Positions 25,833 through 34,000 of a stretch of DNA of 64,000 bases are shown one piece after another. The DNA comes from Olsenella uli (GTDB lineage: Bacteria > Actinomycetota > Coriobacteriia > Coriobacteriales > Atopobiaceae). The stretch is from positions 62,001-126,000 of the forward strand of contig NZ_JACJJK010000002.1 of the NCBI RefSeq assembly GCF_016899935.1, in the 5' to 3' direction. Position 1 is the stretch's first letter. Each line of letters begins with the position of its first letter. Made by a program: the position numbers and the translations under genes. Below the pieces are notes generated by a model. It had not been told where the DNA came from. It did no database searches and saw nothing but the letters and a program-made list of their open reading frames with translations.

Positions 25833-26567
25833 ATGCAGTATTCCGCAGAAGTCGAGAATATGTGCCCCGTCGCCAAGGGCGCATATCACGGCCCCGCGCC
25901 CATCCCTGAGGAGGGCAAGTGGGTCCAGGCCAAGGAGATCAAGGACATCTCCGGCCTCACGCACGGCGTGGGCTGGTGCGCGCCCCAGCAGGGTGCCTGC
26001 AAGCTCACCCTTAACATCAAGGAGGGCGTCATCGAGGAGTGCCTCGTCGAGACCCTCGGCTGCTCCGGCATGACCCACTCGGCGGCCATGGCCTCCGAGA
26101 TCCTCCCGGGCAAGACCATCCTCGAGGCCCTGAACACCGACCTCGTCTGCGACGCCATCAACGTGGCCATGCGCGAGCTGTTCCTCCAGATCGTCTACGG
26201 CCGCTCCCAGACCGCCTTCTCCGAGGACGGCCTGCCCGTGGGCGCCTCCCTCGACGACCTCGGCAAGGGCCTGCGCTCGCAGGTGGGCACCATGTTCGGC
26301 ACCAAGGCCAAGGGCGCCCGCTACCTCGAGCTCGCCCAGGGCTACGTCACCCGCATGGCCCTGAACGACAAGAACGAGATCATCGCCTTCGAGTTCCTGA
26401 ACCTCGGCAAGTTCACCGAGGCCCTCAAGGCCGGCAAGACCCCCGAGGACGCCATCGCCGGCGCCATGGGCCACTACGGCCAGTGGGAGAACGCCGCCAA
26501 GTACATCGACCCGCGCACGGACGAGGAGACCCACACGGTCGCCGACGTCTTCCCCGTTCACGAGTAG
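25833..26567 (+). CDS. NifU-like iron-sulfur scaffold partner of the GGGtGRT protein
   Basis: A 244-residue protein with the NifU/IscU-like CLVETLGCSGMTHSAAMASE segment and further cysteines in WCAPQQGACK. In anaerobes this family sits directly before a GGGtGRT gene, as here with an 18-bp gap. It probably handles Fe-S clusters, but the biochemical role of the pair is not established. Confidence 0.82.
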   Translation: MQYSAEVENMCPVAKGAYHGPAPIPEEGKWVQAKEIKDISGLTHGVGWCAPQQGACKLTLNIKEGVIEECLVETLGCSGMTHSAAMASEILPGKTILEALNTDLVCDAINVAMRELFLQIVYGRSQTAFSEDGLPVGASLDDLGKGLRSQVGTMFGTKAKGARYLELAQGYVTRMALNDKNEIIAFEFLNLGKFTEALKAGKTPEDAIAGAMGHYGQWENAAKYIDPRTDEETHTVADVFPVHE

Positions 26568-26585
26568 AAAGGGAGGGAAAACCAA

Positions 26586-27590
26586 ATGGCAGTTTCGTTT
26601 GAGGGCTATGAGCGCCGCATCGACAAGATCAACAAGGTGCTCGCTGAGAACGGCATCTCCTCCCTCGAGGAAGCCGAGCAGATCTGCCTCGACAAGGGCG
26701 TGAACCCGCGCGAGATCGTCGAGGGCGTCCAGTCCATCGCGTTCGAGAACGCCAAGTGGGCCTACGTCTGCGGCTGCGCGATCGCCATCAAGAAGGGCGC
26801 CAAGAGCGCCTCTGAGGCCGCGTCCATGATCGGCGAGGGCCTCCAGGCCTTCTGCGTCCCCGGCTCCGTGGCCGAGGACCGCAAGGTCGGCAAGGGCCAC
26901 GGCGACCTGGGCGCCATGCTCCTCGGTGACGACACCGAGTGCTTCTGCTTCCTGGCCGGCCACGAGTCCTTCGCGGCCGCCGAGGGCGCCATCGGCATCG
27001 CGCTCAACGCCAACAAGGCCCGCAAGAAGCCGCTGCGCGTCATCCTGAACGGCCTCGGCAAGGACGCCGCCCAGATCATCGCCCGCATCAACGGCTTCAC
27101 CTACGTGAAGACCCAGTTCGACTACTTCACGAGCGAGCTCAAGATCGTCGAGAAGATCCCGTACTCCGACGGCCCGCGCGCCGAGGTCAACTGCTACGGC
27201 GCCGACGACGTCCGCGAGGGCGTTGCCATCATGTGGCACGAGAACGTGGACATCTCCATCACCGGCAACTCCACCAACCCGACGCGCTTCCAGCACCCGG
27301 TTGCCGGCACCTACTTCAAGGAGCGCGTGCTCGCCGGCAAGAAGTACTTCTCCGTCGCCTCCGGCGGCGGCACCGGCCGCACCCTGCACCCGGACAACAT
27401 GGCCGCCGGCCCCGCCTCCTACGGCATGACCGACACCATGGGCCGCATGCACTCCAGCGCCCAGTTCGCCGGCTCCTCCTCGGTGCCCGCGCACGTCGAC
27501 ATGATGGGCCTCATCGGCATGGGCAACAACCCCATGGTCGGTGCGACCGTCGCCTGCGCCGTCGCCGTCAACGCCGCGCTGAACGAGTAG
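26586..27590 (+). CDS. GGGtGRT family protein
   Basis: A 334-residue protein carrying the name-giving motif SGGGTGRTLHPDN near residue 263. It is conserved in strict anaerobes together with the NifU-like gene upstream. Its function is unknown. It lacks membrane segments. A strong terminator follows, so the two genes form a complete operon. Confidence 0.88.
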   Translation: MAVSFEGYERRIDKINKVLAENGISSLEEAEQICLDKGVNPREIVEGVQSIAFENAKWAYVCGCAIAIKKGAKSASEAASMIGEGLQAFCVPGSVAEDRKVGKGHGDLGAMLLGDDTECFCFLAGHESFAAAEGAIGIALNANKARKKPLRVILNGLGKDAAQIIARINGFTYVKTQFDYFTSELKIVEKIPYSDGPRAEVNCYGADDVREGVAIMWHENVDISITGNSTNPTRFQHPVAGTYFKERVLAGKKYFSVASGGGTGRTLHPDNMAAGPASYGMTDTMGRMHSSAQFAGSSSVPAHVDMMGLIGMGNNPMVGATVACAVAVNAALNE

Positions 27591-27617
27591 CACGTCTCGC
27601 ACAGAGTCTGTGGCTGA

Positions 27618-27653
27618 GGGCCGTCACCTCCGGGTGGCGGCCCGCTTTGTTTT
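27618..27653 (+). terminator. Rho-independent terminator of the GGGtGRT operon
   Basis: GGGCCGTCACC and GGTGGCGGCCC form a stem closed by TCC, followed by CTTTGTTTT. Confidence 0.88.
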
Positions 27654-27777
27654 GCGCAGAGAACGAGGAGAACGCGCACGTGGTATCGATTTCGGTGAAC
27701 GGCATGTCTGGGTACCGTGAATGTGGTAGAGTGCCCGCTGACTTGAATTCACCCACTCGTCCGGGAGGATTGAAGAG

Positions 27778-28221
27778 ATGGAACTCGCTGACCTTGACCT
27801 CGCCCGCGCCCTGCTCATCGCCAACAAGGACGCCACGCTCGTGGCCGTCCGGGACGACGAAGTGATCACCTGCACCGAGCGCGGGATCAAGCCTCTGCTC
27901 GCCTGGGTCCGCGAGGGCCGCGACCTCACGGGCTTCTCGGTGGCCGACAAGGTCGTGGGCAAGGCTCCCGCGCTGCTCTACGCCGTGCTCGGCCCCGACG
28001 CCGTCTTTTCCCCCGTCATGTCCTGGACCGGACGCGCGGTCCTTCTCGCCGCCGGCATCGCCACGAGCTACGACACCCTGGTGCCGCACATCTCCAACCG
28101 CGCGAAGGACGGGCAGTGCCCGATGGACGCCTCCGTCGAGGACGTCTGGGAGCCCTACGAGGCCGTGCGCGTGCTCGCCGAGCGCGCCCGCTCGCTTGTT
28201 AGCGCTCCGGGCCTCGCCTAG
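27778..28221 (+). CDS. DUF1893 (TM1506-like) protein
   Basis: A 147-residue protein with the family's RALLIANKDATLVAVRDDEV opening and GKAPALLYAVLG and WTGRAVLLAAGIA segments. The TM1506 structure resembles a cytidine-deaminase fold, but no activity is known. A Shine-Dalgarno GGGAGG precedes it. Confidence 0.8.
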   Translation: MELADLDLARALLIANKDATLVAVRDDEVITCTERGIKPLLAWVREGRDLTGFSVADKVVGKAPALLYAVLGPDAVFSPVMSWTGRAVLLAAGIATSYDTLVPHISNRAKDGQCPMDASVEDVWEPYEAVRVLAERARSLVSAPGLA

Positions 28222-28241
28222 ACGCCGCCGAGAGGAACCTC

Positions 28242-28247
28242 TATGCT
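28242..28247 (+). promoter_or_regulatory. -10 element TATGCT upstream of the MFS gene
   Basis: It touches the left arm of the hairpin at 28247-28320, so transcription would begin inside or just after that arm. Confidence 0.35.
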
Positions 28248-28320
28248 GCTCCTGACGCTTCCCATCTGAGACAGGGCCCGCCGCAAGCGGCCGTCCCGTC
28301 ATGTCTCGACGTCAGGAGCA
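28247..28320 (+). promoter_or_regulatory. Structured leader hiding the MFS ribosome-binding site
   Basis: TGCTCCTGACG (28247-28257) is perfectly complementary to CGTCAGGAGCA (28310-28320), which contains the AGGAG of the MFS gene 3 bp before ATG. Inside, GAGACA (28268-28273) pairs with TGTCTC (28302-28307), and CCGC with GCGG. No known riboswitch class was recognised. Confidence 0.5.
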
Positions 28321-28323
28321 ACC

Positions 28324-29571
28324 ATGTTCATCCTCACCAGCCTGAGGTCGCTCTCGCTCATGGCGAGGCGCCTCGTCCTCATGCGCCTCTTCATCTACCT
28401 GGGCGTTCAGTGCTGCTACTTCATCGGCATCGTGGGCACGCTCACCTATGCCATGGACGGCGGCGTGGGCGACAACGTCCTCGGCATCGCCGTGCTCAAC
28501 GGCTGCATGATCGCCGGCTCGCTCGTGGGCGGCCCCACGCTCGACCGCATCGGCCCCCGGCGCTACTTCGCGCTCGTGGTGGCCGGGCTCGTCACGTCCG
28601 CGCTCGCGTTCCAGGTGCTGGCCTCCACGGTCGTGGGCGTGCTCGCCGGCGCGGCGCTGTTCGGGTTCGCCTGGGGCCTCGGCGACATGGTCGCCAAGGC
28701 GTTCCCCTCCTACCTCACCGACGACCCCACCGAGCTCAAGAACATAAACTCGGTGGTCTTCTCCGTGTCCAACGCGGCCGTGGTCGTGGGGCCCCTGCTC
28801 GGCGGGGCGCTCGCGGCGGCCGTCTCCACCCAGGCGGTCTTCCTGCTGCTCGCGGCCTGCGCGCTGCTCTCGGTCGTGCCTGCGGCGGGCTTCCGGGCGC
28901 TCCGCGAGCCGCGTCGCAGCGAGCCGCGCGGCGAGGGCCCGGACCGCTCCGCGCTCAACGCCGGGCTCGCCGCCATCTCCACGACGCCGGCGCTCGCGCT
29001 GCTCTTCTGGAGCTGCTTCGCCGCGTACTTTGGCTACGGCGCCTTCGACCCGCTCGAGTCGCTCTACTATCGCGACGTCCTGCACGTGGGCGTGGAGTGG
29101 ATGGGGTGGCTCTCGTCGGCGGCCGGGCTGGGCGGCATCGTGGGGTCGCTCGTGGTGCTGCGCCTGCCCGCGCGGCGCGTCACCGTGCGCACGCTGCTCG
29201 CGGTGCTCGCCTCGGAGGGAGTCTTCGCCCTCGTCTACGTGAGCACGAGCTCGGTCGCGGTGGCCTGCGTGGGCCAGGTCCTTCTCGGCGTCGCCTTTGG
29301 CGCCCTCATGCCCCTGCTTACCACGCTCACGCAGCTGCACGCCCCGCTCGAGGTGCTCGGCAGCGTGAACGCCGCCATGTCCCTGGGGAACAACCTGGCG
29401 GGCGTAATCCCGCTTCTCTGCGCCTCGCAGCTCGCCCGCGTCCTTGGGGTCCAGGGAACGCTCATGGCCGCGAGCCTGCTCGTGTTTCTCATGCCGCTTG
29501 CCGTCAGCGTCGCACGACGACGCCAGGTCGCGGAGCTTACGGCCGAGGAGGAGCGCAACGCCCGGTCATAG
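28324..29571 (+). CDS. Major facilitator superfamily transporter
   Basis: 415 residues with twelve predicted helices and an MFS motif A-like GGPTLDRIGPRR between helices 2 and 3. The two six-helix halves are joined by a basic loop near residues 195-215. It resembles drug or macrolide efflux permeases, but the substrate is unknown. Its ribosome site is buried in a hairpin. Confidence 0.85.
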   Translation: MFILTSLRSLSLMARRLVLMRLFIYLGVQCCYFIGIVGTLTYAMDGGVGDNVLGIAVLNGCMIAGSLVGGPTLDRIGPRRYFALVVAGLVTSALAFQVLASTVVGVLAGAALFGFAWGLGDMVAKAFPSYLTDDPTELKNINSVVFSVSNAAVVVGPLLGGALAAAVSTQAVFLLLAACALLSVVPAAGFRALREPRRSEPRGEGPDRSALNAGLAAISTTPALALLFWSCFAAYFGYGAFDPLESLYYRDVLHVGVEWMGWLSSAAGLGGIVGSLVVLRLPARRVTVRTLLAVLASEGVFALVYVSTSSVAVACVGQVLLGVAFGALMPLLTTLTQLHAPLEVLGSVNAAMSLGNNLAGVIPLLCASQLARVLGVQGTLMAASLLVFLMPLAVSVARRRQVAELTAEEERNARS

Positions 29572-29600
29572 CGCCGCCCACGGAGACGCGTCGGGTGCGC

Positions 29601-29606
29601 TATGCT
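29601..29606 (+). promoter_or_regulatory. -10 element TATGCT upstream of degV
   Basis: Part of GCGCTATGCT, identical to the element before the M16 gene; 30 bp before the start codon. Confidence 0.4.
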
Positions 29607-29635
29607 GAACGTCGCAGACAATCAAAGGGGGTACC

Positions 29636-30520
29636 ATGTCCGACTACGTTCTCAGCTGCTGCTCCACGGCCGACCTCACGCACGACTGGCTCGTGTCGCG
29701 TGACATCAAGTACATCTTCTTCAATTACTACCTCAACGGCGAGGTGTGCAAGGACGACTTTGGCGCCACCAACTCGCCCGCCGAGCTCTACGCCAAGATG
29801 CTCGCCGGCGCCGAGGCTAAGACCTCGCAGATCAGCGCCGGCGACTACATGGCCCACTTCGAGAAGTTCCTCGCTGCGGGCAAGGACGTGCTGCACGTCA
29901 CGCTCTCGACGGGCATCTCCGGCACCTACAACTCCGCCTGCACCGCGCGCGACCAGCTTGCGGAGAAATATCCCGATCGCAAGGTCATCGTGATCGACTC
30001 GATCGCGGCCTCCTCCGGCTACGGCCTCCTCATGGACAAGATGGCCGACCTGCGCGACTCCGGCATGGGCATCGACGAGCTCGCCGCCTGGGCGGAGGAG
30101 CACAAGGGCGAGGTCCAGCACTGGTTCTTCTCGTCCGACCTCACGTTCTTCGTGCGCGGGGGGCGCATCTCCAAGGCGGCCGGCCTCGTGGGCGGCATGC
30201 TCAAGATCTGCCCGGTCATGGACGTCGAGCCCGACGGCTCGCTCGCAGTCAAGGAGAAGATCCGCACCAAGGCCAAGGCCGTGAGCCGCGTGGTGGAGAA
30301 GATGGAGGAGCTCGCCGAGGGCGGCCTCGACTACTCCGGCAAGTGCTTCATCTCCCAGTCCGAGTGCGAGGACGACGCCCGCGAGGTCGCCCGCCGCATC
30401 GAGGCGAAGTTCCCCAACCTCGACGGCAAGGTCGAGATCTTCCCCATCGGCGCCACCATCGGCGTGCACACCGGTCCCGGCACCGTCGCCCTCTTCTTCT
30501 GGGGCAAGAAGCGCGCGTAA
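29636..30520 (+). CDS. DegV-family fatty-acid-binding protein
   Basis: A 294-residue protein with the DegV signatures STADLTHDWL, HVTLSTGISGTYNSA (fatty-acid headgroup loop) and a C-terminal IGATIGVHTGPGTVALFF. Family members bind fatty acids, some as FakB partners of the FakA kinase. No fakA is nearby. A terminator follows. Confidence 0.92.
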   Translation: MSDYVLSCCSTADLTHDWLVSRDIKYIFFNYYLNGEVCKDDFGATNSPAELYAKMLAGAEAKTSQISAGDYMAHFEKFLAAGKDVLHVTLSTGISGTYNSACTARDQLAEKYPDRKVIVIDSIAASSGYGLLMDKMADLRDSGMGIDELAAWAEEHKGEVQHWFFSSDLTFFVRGGRISKAAGLVGGMLKICPVMDVEPDGSLAVKEKIRTKAKAVSRVVEKMEELAEGGLDYSGKCFISQSECEDDAREVARRIEAKFPNLDGKVEIFPIGATIGVHTGPGTVALFFWGKKRA

Positions 30521-30530
30521 TTCCGACCCG

Positions 30531-30663
30531 CTCAAAAGGTTGGGTACTTTTCTCGGCACCTCTCAAGTACGACTTGGGAGGTGCCGTTTTTCTACCTGCA
30601 CGTCTGCGGGCACCTGACCGCACCCTACTTCGGGGGTCGGCGAAAAAGTACCCAACCTTTGAG
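30531..30663. repeat. Outer inverted repeat around the degV terminator
   Basis: Arms at 30531-30551 and 30644-30663 (CTCAAAAGGTTGGGTAC and GTACCCAACCTTTGAG) match except for one bulged T. They enclose the terminator hairpin and about 50 bp of unexplained sequence, and the right arm reaches the murI stop. Confidence 0.7.
30554..30591 (+). terminator. Rho-independent terminator of degV
   Basis: CGGCACCTC pairs with GAGGTGCCG, with AAGT/ACTT inside, followed by TTTTT. Confidence 0.88.
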
Positions 30664-30667
30664 CCCG

Positions 30668-31456
30668 CTAGATCTTGAGCGAGAAGAACCTCCGGTAGAG
30701 CGCCAGCTCCTCGGGCGTGTCCAGGCTCGAGGCGAACTCCACGCGCCCCGCACGATTGCGGTCGGCGAGCAGGCCGGCGTCGGTGAGACGGGCCCTGAGC
30801 TGGCGCGCGGTTCCGGCGCCCCCGTCGAAGAAGCGCACATCGGCGCCCAGGGCCTCGGCGATCAGCCCGCGAACGAAGGGGTAGTGCGTGCACCCGAGCA
30901 CCACGCCGTCGACCTTGCCCGCGTACGCGCCCACGTACCCGGCGATCATCTCCGCGAGGTCGGGGGCGTCGAGCGAGCCGCGCTCGATGCGGGCGGCGAG
31001 CCCGGGACAGGGCACCGGGATGACCTCGCACTCCCCTCCCCAGGCGCGCACGAGCTCGTGGTACTTCTCCAGGCGCAGGGTGACCTCGGTCGCCATGACG
31101 AGGACGCGGCCGTGCGGGAGGGCGCGCGCCGCCGGCTTGAGGGCGGGCTCGATGCCCACGATCGGCACGTCGGGATACGCGGCGCGCAGCGTCGCCGCCG
31201 CGACGGAGGTCGCCGTGTTGCAGGCGATAACGATGGCCTTGGCCCCGCGTGCGACCAGGTCCTCGACGATGGAGCGCGAGAGGTCGAGCACCTGGGCCTC
31301 GGTCTTCTCGCCGTAGGGGGCGTTCGCGGAGTCGCCGAAGAAGCGAAAGTCCTCGTGCGGGAGCTCCGCCACGAGCGCACGGAGCACGCTGATCCCACCG
31401 ACCCCCGAGTCGAACACCCCGACGAAGCCATCTCTGCGTTCTGACAAACCGACCAC
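30668..31456 (-). CDS. murI: Glutamate racemase
   Basis: A 262-residue enzyme making D-glutamate for peptidoglycan. It has FDSGVGGISVL, the catalytic cysteines in ACNTAT (C79) and GCTHYP (C189), and PYGEK. The GTG at 31456 abuts GGAGG; a TTG at 31447 has better spacing (8 bp) and may be the true start. The last residues FFSLKI are encoded over a copy of the 12-mer (30678-30689). Confidence 0.95.
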   Translation of the reverse strand: MVGLSERRDGFVGVFDSGVGGISVLRALVAELPHEDFRFFGDSANAPYGEKTEAQVLDLSRSIVEDLVARGAKAIVIACNTATSVAAATLRAAYPDVPIVGIEPALKPAARALPHGRVLVMATEVTLRLEKYHELVRAWGGECEVIPVPCPGLAARIERGSLDAPDLAEMIAGYVGAYAGKVDGVVLGCTHYPFVRGLIAEALGADVRFFDGGAGTARQLRARLTDAGLLADRNRAGRVEFASSLDTPEELALYRRFFSLKI

Positions 31457-31540
31457 CCTCCCTCTACAAGAGGATAACCCATGGCCGGGAACGTGCCTCT
31501 CGCCGCTGGAAACGGTCCGCTCACAGTTTAGTGTCTAGTG

Positions 31541-31558
31541 ATGTATATCGACACACAT
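31541..31558. promoter_or_regulatory. PadR-type operator candidate (ATGT-10-ACAT)
   Basis: Lies in the A+T-rich stretch 37 bp before the padR start. PadR boxes are usually ATGT-8-ACAT, so the spacing is slightly off. Confidence 0.35.
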
Positions 31559-31594
31559 AGTATTGTTGAAAACAGAGCAAAAGGGAGGTGACCC

Positions 31595-31945
31595 ATGGCC
31601 GTACGAGACGCGGAGAGCGACCTGATCCGGGGCAACATCGACGCCATCGTGCTGCGCGCGCTCGCGGACGGAGACTCCTACGGGTACGAGATCCTCAAGG
31701 GCGTGACCGTCGCGAGCGGGGGCGCGTACGAGATGAAGGAGCCCTCGCTCTACACGAGCCTCAAGCGCCTCGAGGGGCAGGGGCTCGTCAGGAGCTACTG
31801 GGGCAGCGAGTCGCAGGGCGCGCGGCGCAAGTACTACCACATCACCGACGACGGGCGCGGCGAGCTCGCGGAGGCCACCGCGCGCTGGGTCCACGCCAGG
31901 ACCGTCATCGACAGGCTTCTCGGGCAGAACGGGAGTGACTCATGA
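31595..31945 (+). CDS. PadR-family transcriptional regulator
   Basis: A 116-residue winged-helix protein with IVLRALADGDSYGYEILKG and EPSLYTSLKRLEGQGLVRSYWG, the PadR core. AAAGGGAGGTG precedes the start. It overlaps the next gene by 4 bp, a common pairing of PadR with a membrane partner that senses envelope or drug stress. Confidence 0.9.
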   Translation: MAVRDAESDLIRGNIDAIVLRALADGDSYGYEILKGVTVASGGAYEMKEPSLYTSLKRLEGQGLVRSYWGSESQGARRKYYHITDDGRGELAEATARWVHARTVIDRLLGQNGSDS

Positions 31946-32979
31946 GCGGCAGGGACGACATCAGGATGCACGTCGAGCACCTCTTTGAGGGACGCACGCT
32001 CGACGCCGAGACCATCGAGCTCAAGGAGGAGATCTACGGCAACCTCGTGGCGCGCTTCGATGACTACGTCGCGCAGGGGATGGACGAGGACGAGGCGTAC
32101 CGTCGCACCTGCGAGGCCGTGACGAGCGTGGAGGACGTGTTGGACGGCGAGAAGGACGGCGCGGCAGCGGCCGACCGCACGGTCGCGGCGCCCGCCGCCG
32201 AGGCGCTAACGCCGCCACGGAGGCGCTGGTCGACCGGGGCGATCGTGGCGGCGGCCGTGATCGGGGTGCTGGTCGTGGGCATGGTCGTGGTCACGGCGTT
32301 CAACCTCCTGAACACGGACGACGCGCGCACCGCCTACGACAGCACGACGGACGCGACCGTCGAGCAGGTCACGGATGGCGACTCCCCCGCGTACCAGGAT
32401 GACGCCACGACCGGCGGCGGGCGCGGCAACGGGAACGGCACCGGCGCCGCCCCGCAGGACGGCACGGGCAACGGATACGGCGCCACCACCGAGGGCTCGA
32501 CCGGGCTCGATGCCGAGGTCTACGCGCACTCTGCCGACGAGCTCGCCGCCTACGAGGGCATGACCGTGAGCTCCGAGCCCTTCCTTGCGATGATGAACTC
32601 GCTGCCCCTCGGGTTCTACGCCCACCAGGCGCTGTCAGAGCCCGACACCGGAACCATCGAGGTGACCTACACCTACGACGACCGCGACGCGCTCGCCCGT
32701 GACGACGACTGCGTGGACCGCGCGCTCGTCTACGACGTGGTGGCGGCCATGTCCGTCACGAGCGACCTCCAGACGCTGCGAATCGTGGAGGTGGAGACCG
32801 AAGACGATGGGGAGCTCGACCGCGACGTGCACGTCTTTGACCGAGCGACCGTGGAGGGCATCCTCGGCTTCCCACTCAATGCCGACCTTCTTACCGCAGA
32901 CGCCTGGAACGCCACGCGCAACCAGGTCATGACGGAGCACTACTGGGACGCCATCTGGGAAAGCGCGGACGTCGACTAG
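31942..32979 (+). CDS. PadR-associated single-span membrane protein with extracytoplasmic domain
   Basis: 345 residues. Residues 1-70 are a helical cytoplasmic prefix (MHVEHLFEGRTLDAETIELK) as found in PadR-linked permease-prefix/DUF1700 proteins. One membrane segment runs about 98-122. Then comes a Thr/Gly/Asn-rich linker (125-170) and an outer domain to the end. The role is unknown; the overlap with padR suggests signalling or repression linked to that regulator. Confidence 0.7.
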   Translation: MSGRDDIRMHVEHLFEGRTLDAETIELKEEIYGNLVARFDDYVAQGMDEDEAYRRTCEAVTSVEDVLDGEKDGAAAADRTVAAPAAEALTPPRRRWSTGAIVAAAVIGVLVVGMVVVTAFNLLNTDDARTAYDSTTDATVEQVTDGDSPAYQDDATTGGGRGNGNGTGAAPQDGTGNGYGATTEGSTGLDAEVYAHSADELAAYEGMTVSSEPFLAMMNSLPLGFYAHQALSEPDTGTIEVTYTYDDRDALARDDDCVDRALVYDVVAAMSVTSDLQTLRIVEVETEDDGELDRDVHVFDRATVEGILGFPLNADLLTADAWNATRNQVMTEHYWDAIWESADVD

Positions 32980-33004
32980 TCCCGACGGCGCACATCTGTC
33001 AGAA

Positions 33005-33031
33005 TCTGGGGTCGGAGCATCCGACCCCAGA
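33005..33031 (+). promoter_or_regulatory. 11-bp perfect hairpin in the FKBP leader
   Basis: TCTGGGGTCGG and CCGACCCCAGA pair around AGCAT and end 12 bp before the start codon. It may stabilise the mRNA or end the preceding transcript; no T-tract follows. Confidence 0.5.
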
Positions 33032-33043
33032 GACGGGAGCAAC

Positions 33044-33469
33044 ATGAGCAACGAGGGCAAGAAGGTCAAGGTCCATTACGTGGGCACGCTCGACGACGGC
33101 ACGAAGTTCGACTCCTCGCGCGACCGCGGCGAGCCGCTGGCCTTCACCTGCATGGCCGGCCAGATGATCAAGGGCTTCGACGAGGCCGTGCGCGAGATGG
33201 AGGTGGGTCAGGTCGTCGACGTGCGCCTCGAGCCCGCCGAGGCCTACGGCGAGCGCGACGAGCGCCTGGTCCAGACCGTGCCCGTCGCGGCGATGCCCGG
33301 CGCGGAAAACCTCGCCGTCGGCGCGCGCGTGATGCTCTCCTCCCCCACCGGCCAGCCCTTCCCGGCCACGGTCACGGCCGTGGAGGACGGCAACATCACC
33401 TTTGACATGAACCACGAGATGGCCGGCAAGGCGCTCAACTTCAACATCGAGCTCCTCAAGGTCGAGTAG
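33044..33469 (+). CDS. FKBP-type peptidyl-prolyl isomerase (SlyD-like)
   Basis: A 141-residue protein with KVHYVGTLDDGTKFDSS, the GQMIKGFDEAVREMEVGQ core and the inserted-flap region typical of SlyD (PAEAYGERDERLVQ). There is no His-rich metal tail. It helps folding in the cytoplasm. Confidence 0.93.
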   Translation: MSNEGKKVKVHYVGTLDDGTKFDSSRDRGEPLAFTCMAGQMIKGFDEAVREMEVGQVVDVRLEPAEAYGERDERLVQTVPVAAMPGAENLAVGARVMLSSPTGQPFPATVTAVEDGNITFDMNHEMAGKALNFNIELLKVE

Positions 33470-33493
33470 CGCCCCCGCGCCCGCCCCTCACGG

Positions 33494-33607
33494 AGGTTTG
33501 GGTTCATCGTTCGGCGCCAACTCGTGAGCCAGTCAGAAAACCCGCAGGTGAGCGACGTGCCCGCCTGCGGGTTACGTGGATGGCGCCCAGAAGCTGAACC
33601 CAAACCT
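33494..33607. repeat. Nested palindrome between FKBP and glnB
   Basis: The outer arms AGGTTTGGGTTCA and TGAACCCAAACCT (33494-33506, 33595-33607) and a second pair GGCGCCA/TGGCGCC (33513-33519, 33581-33587) enclose an inner stem AACCCGCAGG/CCTGCGGGTT (33539-33548, 33564-33573). It lies between convergent genes. The spacers differ from those of the E1-E4 family. Confidence 0.75.
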
Positions 33608-33640
33608 CAGGGACGCCGCCGCCACGGGGCGGCGTCGGGA

Positions 33641-34000
<360 letters not shown>

